DNA of 64,000 nt from Pedobacter cryoconitis (lineage in GTDB: Bacteria > Bacteroidota > Bacteroidia > Sphingobacteriales > Sphingobacteriaceae). The notes under the pieces are model-generated. The model worked only from the letters and a program-made list of their open reading frames with translations, was not told the DNA's origin and searched no databases. Every line of letters begins with the position of its first letter. Position 1 is the stretch's first letter. This document shows positions 9,037 to 17,409 of this stretch, piece after piece. The stretch is from NCBI RefSeq assembly GCF_001590605.1, contig NZ_CP014504.1, forward strand, positions 5,208,001-5,272,000, written 5' to 3'. A program made the position numbers and the translations under genes.

Positions 9037-9789
9037 TTAATCGTTCGTTTTCTTGTGCCTAACATAATACTGTGTCAGATTAATTGCAATCCAAAAATGG
9101 TTAACCAGGTTTGGAATCAATCCATAATACTTATGAAAAATGCGGAAGCGCTCCTTTAAACTCGCAAAATGCTTTTGTTTAGAAATTCCTCCAACCAGAT
9201 ATTTTGCTACATAAAGCTGTGTATTTACAATACTTGATGCCTTTTTTGCAGCTTTAATAATCCAGTCAATATCTGAACTGTACTTATACTGTAAATCATA
9301 TGGCTCAGCTAAACTGCGTTTCACATAAATGGCCTGATGACTAATACTCATTCCATGTTTAAAACTACGCCAGCTAAAACATTCCGGAGCACGGTGTCTC
9401 CTTTGTCCTAAACTTTGCCAGTTGTCATTAAACATCTCTGTTTCCCCATAATAGATATCGGCTCCAGGTGCGGTCTCAAAAATATCCGTTACCGTTTCAG
9501 GTGCATAAATTTCATCCCCAGAGTTCATGAACAAGATATAATCGCCTGTAGCTAATTTCAACCCTTTGTTCATTGCATCATAAATCCCCTTATCTTTTTC
9601 AGAAATAAACTGGGCCAGTCTGGATTTATACTTATAAATGATATCTTTTGTTCCATCTGTTGAAGCACCGTCAATCAGGATATATTCAATATTCGGGTAC
9701 GTCTGATTCAACACCGAAAGCATGGTGCGTTCGATATCCCTTACATTATTATATACGATGGTAATAACACTTAGCTTTGGCTGCAACAT
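9037..9789 (-). CDS. Family 2 glycosyltransferase (WcaE-like)
   Basis: This 250-aa GT-A fold enzyme begins LSVITIVYNN, a GT2 N-terminus. It has LIDGASTDGT near residue 40 and, near residue 90, the sequence NSGDE, which includes the DxD-type metal site. The SEKDKGIYDAMNKG segment is typical of WcaE-type colanic-acid transferases. It adds one sugar from a nucleotide donor to a growing surface glycan at the cytoplasmic membrane. It lies 18 bp downstream of the GT4 gene at 9808-11079 on the same strand, so the two form a small operon. The donor sugar cannot be inferred. Confidence 0.9.
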   Translation of the reverse strand: MLQPKLSVITIVYNNVRDIERTMLSVLNQTYPNIEYILIDGASTDGTKDIIYKYKSRLAQFISEKDKGIYDAMNKGLKLATGDYILFMNSGDEIYAPETVTDIFETAPGADIYYGETEMFNDNWQSLGQRRHRAPECFSWRSFKHGMSISHQAIYVKRSLAEPYDLQYKYSSDIDWIIKAAKKASSIVNTQLYVAKYLVGGISKQKHFASLKERFRIFHKYYGLIPNLVNHFWIAINLTQYYVRHKKTND

Positions 9790-9807
9790 GAAATGAAATA
9801 TAATTGA

Positions 9808-11079
9808 TTAACGTGGATGTAAATTGATCAGGGATTGATATAAGGCAATGTGTTTGTCAGCAATCACTGCTTCAGAAAAATGTGTGAGTATAGTTAAACG
9901 GGCTTCTTTCTGAATATCTGCTGCATTTTCTTCATGATACAACCATTCCATACCTGTAGCCAGATCCTCAGCAGATTCGTAATCTGCCAGATAGCCATTG
10001 ACCAGGTGTTCGACCATATCTGGAATCCCACCTGTTTTAAAAGCCACTACGGGAGTTGCACAAGCAAGGCTTTCCATCACCGTATTCGGAAGATTGTCTT
10101 CAAGAGAAGCCGTAATAAACACGTCAGCTGCCGAATAACACTTCGCCAGGTGGGCATCATTATCTATTTTACCCAGGTAAGTCGTTTTAAAAGGGAAAAC
10201 CGGGACATCAGTCTGATCCTTATTGCCAAAGATCAGTAACTCTATACGCTCTTTAACTATACCCGGTCTGCTGGCCAGATCGTTCATGGCCTCAATCAAA
10301 TACGCCGTCCCTTTGTGCTTATCATTATTAGAAGGCATAAAGCCACTCATTAAAACAAATTTATCAGGTGCAATCTGCAGAGACCTCTTAGCCTCAGCCT
10401 TTGCATAGGGCTTAAAAATACTGGTTTCAATTGTATTGGGAATAACCGTAGTTTCTCTGGCGCCCATTAAACTGCTGAATTTTACCGAATCGGCCATCCA
10501 GCGGCTTGGGGCAACAATATGAAAGCCCAGATTTGCATAACCTTTTTTCTTGCTTACCCAATTCCAATGAGAAATATCATTTGGCCCGCTAATCTTTAAC
10601 AGCGGACAGGATCCACATTGCTTATGAAAATTCTCACAAGAATACCGGACATGACAGCCCCCTGTAAAAGCATTACTATCATGAAAAGTCCAGACAATCG
10701 GCTTATCCAGCTCCTCCAGTTCAGCCAGCTTTTTCGGAGTTAAAAAACCGTGGTTAATCCAGTGAATATGAATCAGATCTGCCTCTTTTAATGCTGCACT
10801 ATCAATCACAGAACGACCAAACCACTGCAAAGAAAAAGGAGTTTTCAGTGCCTTCGTTAAAAATTTGGCCAGATACCTTTCGGCGAGAATATTGAAAATA
10901 GCCCTCCCTTTTTGAAAGAGGCTTTTGCTAAACGAATCCGCCTTGTTACTCTCTTTGAACTGGTAATAAACCATCACACGGGATTCAACGCCACTAGCCT
11001 GCAGCGCGTCACTTAGACGGAGGCAAGCTCTTCCAGCCCCACCGTTTCCTTCGTATGTATTTAAATGGATTATCTTCAA
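9808..11079 (-). CDS. Family 4 glycosyltransferase (WcaC-like)
   Basis: This 423-aa GT-B enzyme starts with MKIIHLNTYEGNGGAGRA, the glycine-rich N-terminal loop of GT4. Its C-terminal donor site contains TASLEDNLPNTVMESLACATPVV near residue 325, the EX7E-type motif. A Cys-rich stretch (CHVRYSCENFHKQCGSCP) near residues 150-167 is typical of the WcaC subgroup. It probably acts after or before the adjacent GT2 in repeat-unit assembly. The gene is divergent from the methyltransferase at 11324 across 244 bp. Confidence 0.9.
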   Translation of the reverse strand: MKIIHLNTYEGNGGAGRACLRLSDALQASGVESRVMVYYQFKESNKADSFSKSLFQKGRAIFNILAERYLAKFLTKALKTPFSLQWFGRSVIDSAALKEADLIHIHWINHGFLTPKKLAELEELDKPIVWTFHDSNAFTGGCHVRYSCENFHKQCGSCPLLKISGPNDISHWNWVSKKKGYANLGFHIVAPSRWMADSVKFSSLMGARETTVIPNTIETSIFKPYAKAEAKRSLQIAPDKFVLMSGFMPSNNDKHKGTAYLIEAMNDLASRPGIVKERIELLIFGNKDQTDVPVFPFKTTYLGKIDNDAHLAKCYSAADVFITASLEDNLPNTVMESLACATPVVAFKTGGIPDMVEHLVNGYLADYESAEDLATGMEWLYHEENAADIQKEARLTILTHFSEAVIADKHIALYQSLINLHPR

Positions 11080-11323
11080 CAGCTCAAAATTACATATAAT
11101 TGTTATCCTTTATTCGATGCCCTAAACAAATTTATTGCCTAAATTTTAGCGGCCTCCTGATTTTTTAACTGTTTTCAGTTGAATATAATTAATTTTACGT
11201 CTCCCAAATAAATAAATAAACATTTTTTTTCTTCCATAACGTCAGCTGCACAAACTCTAGTACCCCATTTGACGTTATTAACCCGAAGAGACTAAACAAA
11301 CACAACAAAAAAAGAAAACACAC

Positions 11324-12076
11324 ATGGATAACCTTTTAACAGACAGACAATTTTGGGTAAACTATTGGGAAAGTAAAACAGGACTGTCAGTCAATATCCC
11401 TGCAAACTACCTTTTCCATAAAGAGCTCACCACTATAGTCCAAACCCAAAAGGTAAGAACTGCTATAGAACTCGGCGGTTTCCCCGGCTACTACGCTGTC
11501 TTCCTCAAAAAATACCTTAAACTCGATGTTACCCTCCTGGACTACTTTGTTCACCAGCCCGTAACCAACGAACTGCTCAAAGCAAACAACCTCAAAGAAA
11601 GCGATATCCACAGCATTGAAACTGATCTCTTCAACCATAAAGAAACTCAGCAATACGACCTTGTTTTATCCTGCGGCCTGATTGAGCACTTCAACGACAC
11701 CACCGACATTATTCAGCGCCATATAGATTTCGTCAAACCAGGAGGGACCCTGTTCATCACCCTGCCCAACTTCAAAGCAATCAACGGCTGGTTTCAAAAA
11801 TCATTTGACCGCGCCAACTACGACAAGCACAACATCTCCTGCATGGATCCCGCTCTCCTTGCCGATATCTGCAAAAAAGCAGGGCTCGAAGTTATCCAAT
11901 CCAAATACTTCGGACACTTCAGCATCTGGCTTGAAAACGAAAAACAACGCTCAACAGGAATTAAACTCCTGAAAAAATCCCTATGGCTAGCCGGGAAAGT
12001 ATTCACAAAGATACTCCCCTTTAACTCCCGTCAACTATCCCCATACATCATCCTGGAAGCCAGAAAACAAAAATAA
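11324..12076 (+). CDS. Class I SAM-dependent methyltransferase
   Basis: This 250-aa protein has the Rossmann SAM-binding motif around AIELGGFPGYYAV (residues 46-58), an acidic loop TLLDYF, and DLVLSCGLIEHF as motif IV/post-I, followed by FVKPGGTLFITLPN. It is likely a sugar or small-molecule methyltransferase of the polysaccharide locus. Codons end in C far more than in neighbouring genes: in 11521-11640 I count about 37 C to 16 G on the coding strand, whereas other plus-strand genes here usually have G at or above C. That suggests a different origin. It is convergent with the gene at 12353. Confidence 0.85.
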   Translation: MDNLLTDRQFWVNYWESKTGLSVNIPANYLFHKELTTIVQTQKVRTAIELGGFPGYYAVFLKKYLKLDVTLLDYFVHQPVTNELLKANNLKESDIHSIETDLFNHKETQQYDLVLSCGLIEHFNDTTDIIQRHIDFVKPGGTLFITLPNFKAINGWFQKSFDRANYDKHNISCMDPALLADICKKAGLEVIQSKYFGHFSIWLENEKQRSTGIKLLKKSLWLAGKVFTKILPFNSRQLSPYIILEARKQK

Positions 12077-12258
12077 TACTAAAAACTCAGGAAGGGGCAT
12101 ATCCGAATATTGAACCAGTTTTTCCTTCAGAAAGTCTCAGAAAAGAAACAAGTCTCTTTATACCTAATCTGCACCCTGTCAAACCACCCCCAATATTTGA
12201 TAAGGAGATCTTCTTTTAAGTAAAAGTAGACCGACATATCATACCAATTTGAGAAATT

Positions 12259-12331
12259 AAAAACCCCCGATACTGTAGGTGACCAGCGTTGGTTTTACCA
12301 ACAAAGGGCACCGACAGTATCGGGGGTTTTT
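12259..12331. terminator. Bidirectional terminator with 18-bp perfect stem
   Basis: AAAAACCCCCGATACTGT at 12259-12276 is exactly repeated in inverse at 12314-12331. The A-run and T-run at the outer ends make it a terminator for either strand, placed between the convergent genes ending at 12076 and 12353. The 37-base loop holds a smaller hairpin, GTTGG with CCAAC. The rest of the 12077-12258 gap shows no gene. Confidence 0.8.
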
Positions 12332-12352
12332 ATATTTCCCTGGTGGAGAAAC

Positions 12353-13258
12353 CTACTTCAAAAGACCAATCCCTTTCAAATACCTCTTCAAACGATCTAC
12401 AAAACTCCCCTTCCTCGTACTCAAAAACCCCTTTATAACCTCATAAGCCACAACACTCTCCTCCACAACCTCCGGAAAAACCCTCACCCGTCTCGGATTA
12501 ATAATCACATTATAAATATCATTGATCCCAGAATGCACCCCAGAACCATCATGGCCAATATTATTCACTAACGACTGACTCGGATTTAACGTCAACCCAC
12601 CCCTTAAAAACACCGAAGCATACCACCTGATCGCCCACGAATTATTCTTTCCACGCTTAAAATCCTTCATCTGTTTCCAGAAATTCATTTGATGCTCAAT
12701 AGAAAACTCAGCCCTTTTCCGCGCATCAAACTGCCGCATCAAAACATCAATATTTGGCTCAAAATGCTGCCACGCCCTATCCCACGTCGCCCAACCCCAA
12801 CTCGTTGCCGCCCTGTAAAAAAAAGTCTCCGGCAACGTATTCTCCTTCAACGGGTACATATAAGCACCAATATGCATAACCCTCTCCTGATCACGATAAC
12901 GAGTCAGCGCATCATTAAAATAAGTCAGCGTATAAGGCGAAGTCACTAAATCATCCTCAAAAACAATCACCTGCTTATAATCCTTTACCAACCTGCTCAC
13001 CCCCGCAATAACAGACTCAGCAAGGCCCATATTACTCTTTCTCTCGATAACCTCTACAGACCTGAACCCATCAATATGCTTCAACAACTCCCTGACCTCC
13101 CTCACATTCTCCTCCTCAGCCTCCGACTTCGGGCCATCAGAAAAAACAAATAAACGGCTTTCGGCCGCCAGTTCATTCTGTCTCAAAAACTTAAGCGTAC
13201 GTTCAGTATGCTTGGGCCTGTTGTAAACAAATAAGGCAATAGGAGCGAAACTTTGCAT
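12353..13258 (-). CDS. Glycosyltransferase, GT-A fold (GNT-I-like)
   Basis: This 301-aa protein begins with IALFVYNRPKHTERTLKFL and has the donor/metal motif VFEDDLVTSP near residue 100. That EDD pattern is typical of the bacterial family related to GNT-I and GT2 enzymes. No membrane segment is present. It is followed on the same strand by nothing but the shared terminator and is preceded three bases upstream by the methyltransferase at 13262, so the two are translationally close. Its coding strand is very G-rich: in 12361-12540 the top strand has about 64 C and 12 G. This codon use is unlike the flanking genes. Confidence 0.85.
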   Translation of the reverse strand: MQSFAPIALFVYNRPKHTERTLKFLRQNELAAESRLFVFSDGPKSEAEEENVREVRELLKHIDGFRSVEVIERKSNMGLAESVIAGVSRLVKDYKQVIVFEDDLVTSPYTLTYFNDALTRYRDQERVMHIGAYMYPLKENTLPETFFYRAATSWGWATWDRAWQHFEPNIDVLMRQFDARKRAEFSIEHQMNFWKQMKDFKRGKNNSWAIRWYASVFLRGGLTLNPSQSLVNNIGHDGSGVHSGINDIYNVIINPRRVRVFPEVVEESVVAYEVIKGFLSTRKGSFVDRLKRYLKGIGLLK

Positions 13259-13261
13259 GAA

Positions 13262-14023
13262 TTAAAATATTTGAAGTGTCTGACTTGATTTTCTGGTTAA
13301 AACGGTATATGCATTCCCATATTGTTCCTGCTTTTTCGTTCCTAATAAATTCCCAACCATCTTTTTGATCCGGTATTCCAGCTCAATCCTTAAAACCTTT
13401 GAAAAAGTCTTAGGCGTCTTATTGTTAACAAACTGGTTAAACTTAATCGTTGCCGTAGGCGTCATAGAAACCTGATCATCGATAATCTCTAAACCCTCAC
13501 TCTGCAATAAAAAGCGCAAAGCAGTAGGCGTATACATATTAATATGACCATAATCCAGGAAATGTTTCATCCTTTTATCCACCCCGAAACGATAATCCAA
13601 AGGAACTTCGACCACGATATGTTTGGCCACACGTTTCAACTCCCGGATTAAAATCCGCTCATGCTCTACATGCTCCAGCACATGTGCCAAAATAACCAAA
13701 TCAAACTCATTGTCCCCATAAGGAATCTGGTAGCCATCAAAACTCTGTACCTCCTTCAATCTGCTTAAACCACGGCCCTGAATCAGAGCAACACCCGTAT
13801 CAGCAATTTCCAGCGCATAAAGCTCCTTGCCGAAATTCCACTCATTTAAAAAATGAAGAATACTGCCATCACCCGCACCAACCTCCAGTACTTTAACAGG
13901 CTGGATACTTTTGCAAACTTCCATAATATTCTTTGCCTTAGCTTCCGCTCCAAGCATGCGCCAGGTCGTATCGGTCTGTGTATAAAAATTGTCGTATGCT
14001 GATTTTACTTCATCGCTTAACAT
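13262..14023 (-). CDS. Class I SAM-dependent methyltransferase
   Basis: This 253-aa enzyme has the SAM motif VLEVGAGDGSILHFL at about residues 44-58, an acidic post-I strand LYALEIA, and LVILAHVLEHVEHERIL, the common Methyltransf_11 signature with ExH pairs. It lies between a flippase and a glycosyltransferase on one strand, so it probably modifies a glycan or its lipid carrier intermediate. Its base composition is nearer to the genome average than that of the next gene. The substrate is unknown. Confidence 0.88.
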   Translation of the reverse strand: MLSDEVKSAYDNFYTQTDTTWRMLGAEAKAKNIMEVCKSIQPVKVLEVGAGDGSILHFLNEWNFGKELYALEIADTGVALIQGRGLSRLKEVQSFDGYQIPYGDNEFDLVILAHVLEHVEHERILIRELKRVAKHIVVEVPLDYRFGVDKRMKHFLDYGHINMYTPTALRFLLQSEGLEIIDDQVSMTPTATIKFNQFVNNKTPKTFSKVLRIELEYRIKKMVGNLLGTKKQEQYGNAYTVLTRKSSQTLQIF

Positions 14024-14100
14024 GGCAAAAATTCTTTTTAGGTGTAATATGAATTCTGAAAAATCCAGGCACCTCAGCCTCCGTTAAAATTAAACAGCTA

Positions 14101-15441
14101 CTAAACATGCGGTGAATTTTTCTGACGATTGAATATTTTTTGAAACACAGTGAACAAAAATAATGATTTTAACATCATTATACCCTGACCCCTGGTTTTG
14201 GGAATTAATAAAAGATAAAAAGCACTGACTGCACAAGCAATTAAAGTAGCGATAGACGCACCTACACCACCATAAAGGGGGATCAGCCATAAATTAAGTA
14301 AGATATTGATCACAGCACCCATGGCCGTCCGCTGGAAAGATATCATGGTATAACCCTCTGCCAGTAAATATTGTGAACTCGCACTGCCCAGAAAAACGAA
14401 TAAACCAGACCATATATGTATCGCTAACATTTGCCCCGCACCATTATAAGTGTCCCCATAGAGAAACTGAATAATAAATGGCGCTAAAAATGTGATGACT
14501 ATCGCTACTGGTAAACTAATAAACACCAGTAAATCATATAAATTCCTTAAACGTTTTTGATACCGGTCCAGGTCAGTTTTCCGCGCATGGATTAAAGCTG
14601 GAAAGACAGAAGTTACAATGGCTACAGGAATGAAAAACCAAGCCTCGCTGATTTTTGCTGCGGCGCTGTAAATCCCCACTTCTATACTACCTACGCTCTT
14701 TAACATCACCTGATCAATCTTCATATAGATAGAAACCATAACTGCCGAAAGGATCAGCGGAAAAGATTGTTTCAGCAAGCTGATCGCTCTTTTTCGGCTA
14801 AAGGTCCAGGTAAATAAACTAAAACCTCTTTGATGATACATGTAGACCAGGCCAGTAGCAAGCGCAACACTGTCGAAAGTCAAAGAAGCTGCAAAATAGA
14901 TCAGCGGCATTTTAAAAACAACCAGTAAGACCTTCACCACGGCAGACAATACCACACAAATATTCTGGACTTTAACTACATATTTAGAAGCAACCTGTGA
15001 TTGAAAATAAGAATCAATTACGTTAAATGACTTGAAAAAAGACGCAAAAGACAAGATTAGAATAATCCAGGTCAGTGAATCTCCCGGTTTTTCAGAATAA
15101 TGATGGAAAAGCAGGTAAATACAAACCGTAATCGGAATTAACAGGGCATTTACTCCTAAACGCATTAACAAAGAAGTCCCTAAAATTTCATCTTTCTTAT
15201 GTGGTTCATTCAGGATTTCCCGGATAATAAACGTGTCCAGGCCTAAAGCACCAACAGCCGCGATAATCATGGTAAAAGCATCTGCAAAACTAAGTTCTCC
15301 AAAAGAAGAAGCACGAAGATACCGCGCAATGACGAAGCCAACTACCATGCTGAGAATTTTCCCAAACATCAGCCAACCCGTATTTTTAAAATACTTGTTG
15401 AACGCTTCCTCGTCAAAACCTTTTAAACCCGGTAATTTCAT
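14101..15441 (-). CDS. Polysaccharide flippase (Wzx/MATE-like, MVF superfamily)
   Basis: This 446-aa integral membrane protein has about 12 predicted helices and the N-terminal pattern NTGWLMFGKILSMVVGFVIARYL typical of PF01943/PF13440 flippases. It would move undecaprenyl-linked oligosaccharide units across the inner membrane. The gene heads a minus-strand run with the methyltransferase at 13262 and the glycosyltransferase at 12353. No Wzy polymerase or initiating phosphoglycosyltransferase is seen nearby, so the pathway must be completed by genes elsewhere. The 77-bp gap to 14023 is short. Confidence 0.93.
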   Translation of the reverse strand: MKLPGLKGFDEEAFNKYFKNTGWLMFGKILSMVVGFVIARYLRASSFGELSFADAFTMIIAAVGALGLDTFIIREILNEPHKKDEILGTSLLMRLGVNALLIPITVCIYLLFHHYSEKPGDSLTWIILILSFASFFKSFNVIDSYFQSQVASKYVVKVQNICVVLSAVVKVLLVVFKMPLIYFAASLTFDSVALATGLVYMYHQRGFSLFTWTFSRKRAISLLKQSFPLILSAVMVSIYMKIDQVMLKSVGSIEVGIYSAAAKISEAWFFIPVAIVTSVFPALIHARKTDLDRYQKRLRNLYDLLVFISLPVAIVITFLAPFIIQFLYGDTYNGAGQMLAIHIWSGLFVFLGSASSQYLLAEGYTMISFQRTAMGAVINILLNLWLIPLYGGVGASIATLIACAVSAFYLLLIPKTRGQGIMMLKSLFLFTVFQKIFNRQKNSPHV

Positions 15442-15459
15442 CCGCGCAAAGATGTGAAA

Positions 15460-15972
15460 TTAAAAACTCTTCTCAATTCGCTTTAATTGTTTCCAATGAT
15501 GTTTTAGATGGATTTCCATAAAACGGAACCATTGTGATGCATTTAAATAACCTAAACGTGGATGACGGGTTTTAAGTGCGGGATCTGCTAAATGAAGCTG
15601 GCTATAAACAATATTAAGTTCTTCCAGGAACTTCTGGATAAATACTGCTGCGGCCTCTTTTGTGATTTTTCGTTCCCTTCCAACCAAGACTTTGGGTACC
15701 TTATACTTTGCGTTTGGTGGAAAACTCCCGAAGAATAAGATCACTTTGACAATAAAAGCAGTAGGCTTTACCTTTCCTTCTCCTTTGATACAGCTCTGCA
15801 CTTCTCTAAGCGTTAATATACTGATGTCAAAAATATGTGAATATACTTCGCTGTACGACCATCCTCCACTAGGTGGTGTTACTTGAAACTGATCCTCAGA
15901 GACCCCCCGTAAAAAATGCTGATAATTTGCTGAAATGTCTTTCAGCGAAGAAAAAACGGAAGAATTGCGCAT
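15460..15972 (-). CDS. DinB-like domain protein
   Basis: This 170-aa all-helical protein matches the DinB/YfiT superfamily: a first helix with GWSYSEVYSHIFD giving the first metal-ligand His, and a C-terminal helix with HLKHHWKQLKRIE giving the others. Superfamily members are metal-binding, and some are thiol-dependent transferases. The physiological role is unknown. It sits directly upstream of the flippase (18 bp), so it may share its transcript, but it is not an obvious glycan gene. Confidence 0.75.
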   Translation of the reverse strand: MRNSSVFSSLKDISANYQHFLRGVSEDQFQVTPPSGGWSYSEVYSHIFDISILTLREVQSCIKGEGKVKPTAFIVKVILFFGSFPPNAKYKVPKVLVGRERKITKEAAAVFIQKFLEELNIVYSQLHLADPALKTRHPRLGYLNASQWFRFMEIHLKHHWKQLKRIEKSF

Positions 15973-15995
15973 AGCTTAACTTAATACATTTAGAA

Positions 15996-16063
15996 AGTTT
16001 AAATTCAGGTCATCATTTTGGTAATGACCTGAATTTAAACTGCTGTTCCGATTAAAACAGCAA
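15996..16063 (-). terminator. Two tandem hairpins after the YjjG-type gene
   Basis: AGTTTAAATTCAGGTCAT at 15996-16013 is perfectly inverted at 16024-16041 with a 10-base loop. A second, smaller hairpin (GCTGTT with AACAGC) occupies about 16044-16063. They lie between the ends of two minus-strand genes. There is no clean T-run, so termination is probable rather than certain. Confidence 0.55.
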
Positions 16064-16067
16064 ATTG

Positions 16068-16757
16068 CTAAAAATGTTGCATTAATTCTTCCAAATGCAA
16101 GATTTGCCAGGCTACATCAGCAGGCTTGGCAATATTTAAAGGGTTAAAGAAAATAGCTTTGATTCCAAAATCCTGTGCACCGCGGATGTCAGCTTCCAGG
16201 CTATCACCAATCATGATACTTTCTTGTTTTTCAGCACCCGCTTTTTGCAGTGCGTATTCAAAAATTGCACGATCAGGCTTATTCACACCTACATCTTCAG
16301 AAATAATTACGTTCGAAAAATACGGGTTTAAATTACAGGCTGCCATTTTAGTCAGGGTAGTTTCCTTGAACCCGTTCGAAATAATATGCAGTGTGTATTT
16401 TTGTTGTAAATAAGATAGTACTTTTTCTGACCCTTCGAATAAGTTCTTTTTTCTTGGGCTTTGGTTCACATAATCATCCTCAAACCCTAAGGGTACCAAA
16501 TCTGGCGAAACACCCAGCTGAACAAAAGTTCTGCTGAAACGTTCGGATCTTAATACATCTTTAGTGATTTTTCCTAAATGATACTCCGCCCAGAGTGCAT
16601 GATTATTTTCCGTATAAACGTCAATAAACAGATCGCAAACAGGAAGACCAAGCAAATTCAGTTCATACTGATGATATAATTCAGTTAAGGTTTCCCTTGC
16701 ATTCTTATCAAAATCCCAGATCGTATGGTCTAAATCAAAAAAGATATGTTTGATCAT
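16068..16757 (-). CDS. YjjG-family noncanonical pyrimidine nucleotidase (HAD)
   Basis: Read from the ATG at 16757, the 229-aa protein begins MIKHIFFDLDHTIWDFDKN, the HAD motif I with DxD. A longer reading from 16802 would add a non-conserved tail and overlap upp, so it was rejected. Motif II (ISNGF) and motifs III/IV (KPD and GDSLEADIRGA) are present. YjjG-type enzymes dephosphorylate noncanonical pyrimidine nucleotides and dTMP/dUMP, cleaning the pool. It lies 7 bp downstream of upp, a pyrimidine-salvage gene, which fits that role. Confidence 0.88.
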   Translation of the reverse strand: MIKHIFFDLDHTIWDFDKNARETLTELYHQYELNLLGLPVCDLFIDVYTENNHALWAEYHLGKITKDVLRSERFSRTFVQLGVSPDLVPLGFEDDYVNQSPRKKNLFEGSEKVLSYLQQKYTLHIISNGFKETTLTKMAACNLNPYFSNVIISEDVGVNKPDRAIFEYALQKAGAEKQESIMIGDSLEADIRGAQDFGIKAIFFNPLNIAKPADVAWQILHLEELMQHF

Positions 16758-16764
16758 TTGATAC

Positions 16765-17409
16765 TTAGATTTTGGTTCCGTAAGCAAGATCTCCGGCGTC
16801 ACCTAATCCAGGTACAATATAGGATTTAACGGTCATTTCATCATCGATTGCGCCCAGCCATAATTTGGCATGAGGTAAGTTTGCACGTACATGTCTTATC
16901 CCTTCAGCACTTGCAATAGCAGCCACAATATGTAATTCTTTGATTTTGTATTTCGCCATCAGTTCTTTACAGCACAAAACCATGCTCAGGCCAGTAGCCA
17001 GCATCGGATCAACCATAATTAAAACTCTGTCTGTCAGATCGGGAGAAGAAATATAATCCACATGGATCTCTATCGTCCCTGCAGGATTAGACTTGCGGTA
17101 AGCAGTAACAAATGCTGCGTCAGCACGATCAAAGATATTCAGCATGCCTTGTTGCATCGGTAATCCAGCACGTAGAATAGTAGCCAGTACCGGCTGACTG
17201 TCCAGCGCTTTAGTTTTAGCAATCCCTAATGGAGTCTGCGTCTCTGAATCGTTATACGGCAGGTTTCTACTGATCTCCCAGGCAAAAAATTCACCCAGTC
17301 TTTCCAGATTTTTACGGAAACGCATCTTATCCTTCTGGATATTTTCATCACGCAGTTCTGCCATGAAAATATTCGCAATAGAATTTGTTTTACTCAGGTC
17401 AAATATCAT
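16765..17409 (-). CDS. upp: Uracil phosphoribosyltransferase
   Basis: This 214-aa enzyme makes UMP from uracil and PRPP. The PRPP-binding loop VDPMLATGLSM lies near residues 127-137, and the C-terminal uracil-binding segment GLGDAGDLAYGT is conserved. The TILRAGLPM strand is also a family hallmark. In the usual loop the motif is ATGGS; here it reads ATGLS, a modest variation. The gene overlaps the end of the upstream gene at 17399 by 11 bp, and the nucleotidase follows after 7 bp, so the three look like one transcript. Confidence 0.95.
   Translation of the reverse strand: MIFDLSKTNSIANIFMAELRDENIQKDKMRFRKNLERLGEFFAWEISRNLPYNDSETQTPLGIAKTKALDSQPVLATILRAGLPMQQGMLNIFDRADAAFVTAYRKSNPAGTIEIHVDYISSPDLTDRVLIMVDPMLATGLSMVLCCKELMAKYKIKELHIVAAIASAEGIRHVRANLPHAKLWLGAIDDEMTVKSYIVPGLGDAGDLAYGTKI

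Noticed and set aside
12259..12331. Inverted repeat as transposon ends
   Set aside because: The arms are only 37 bases apart, with A and T runs at the outer ends; this is a terminator layout and no transposase is nearby.
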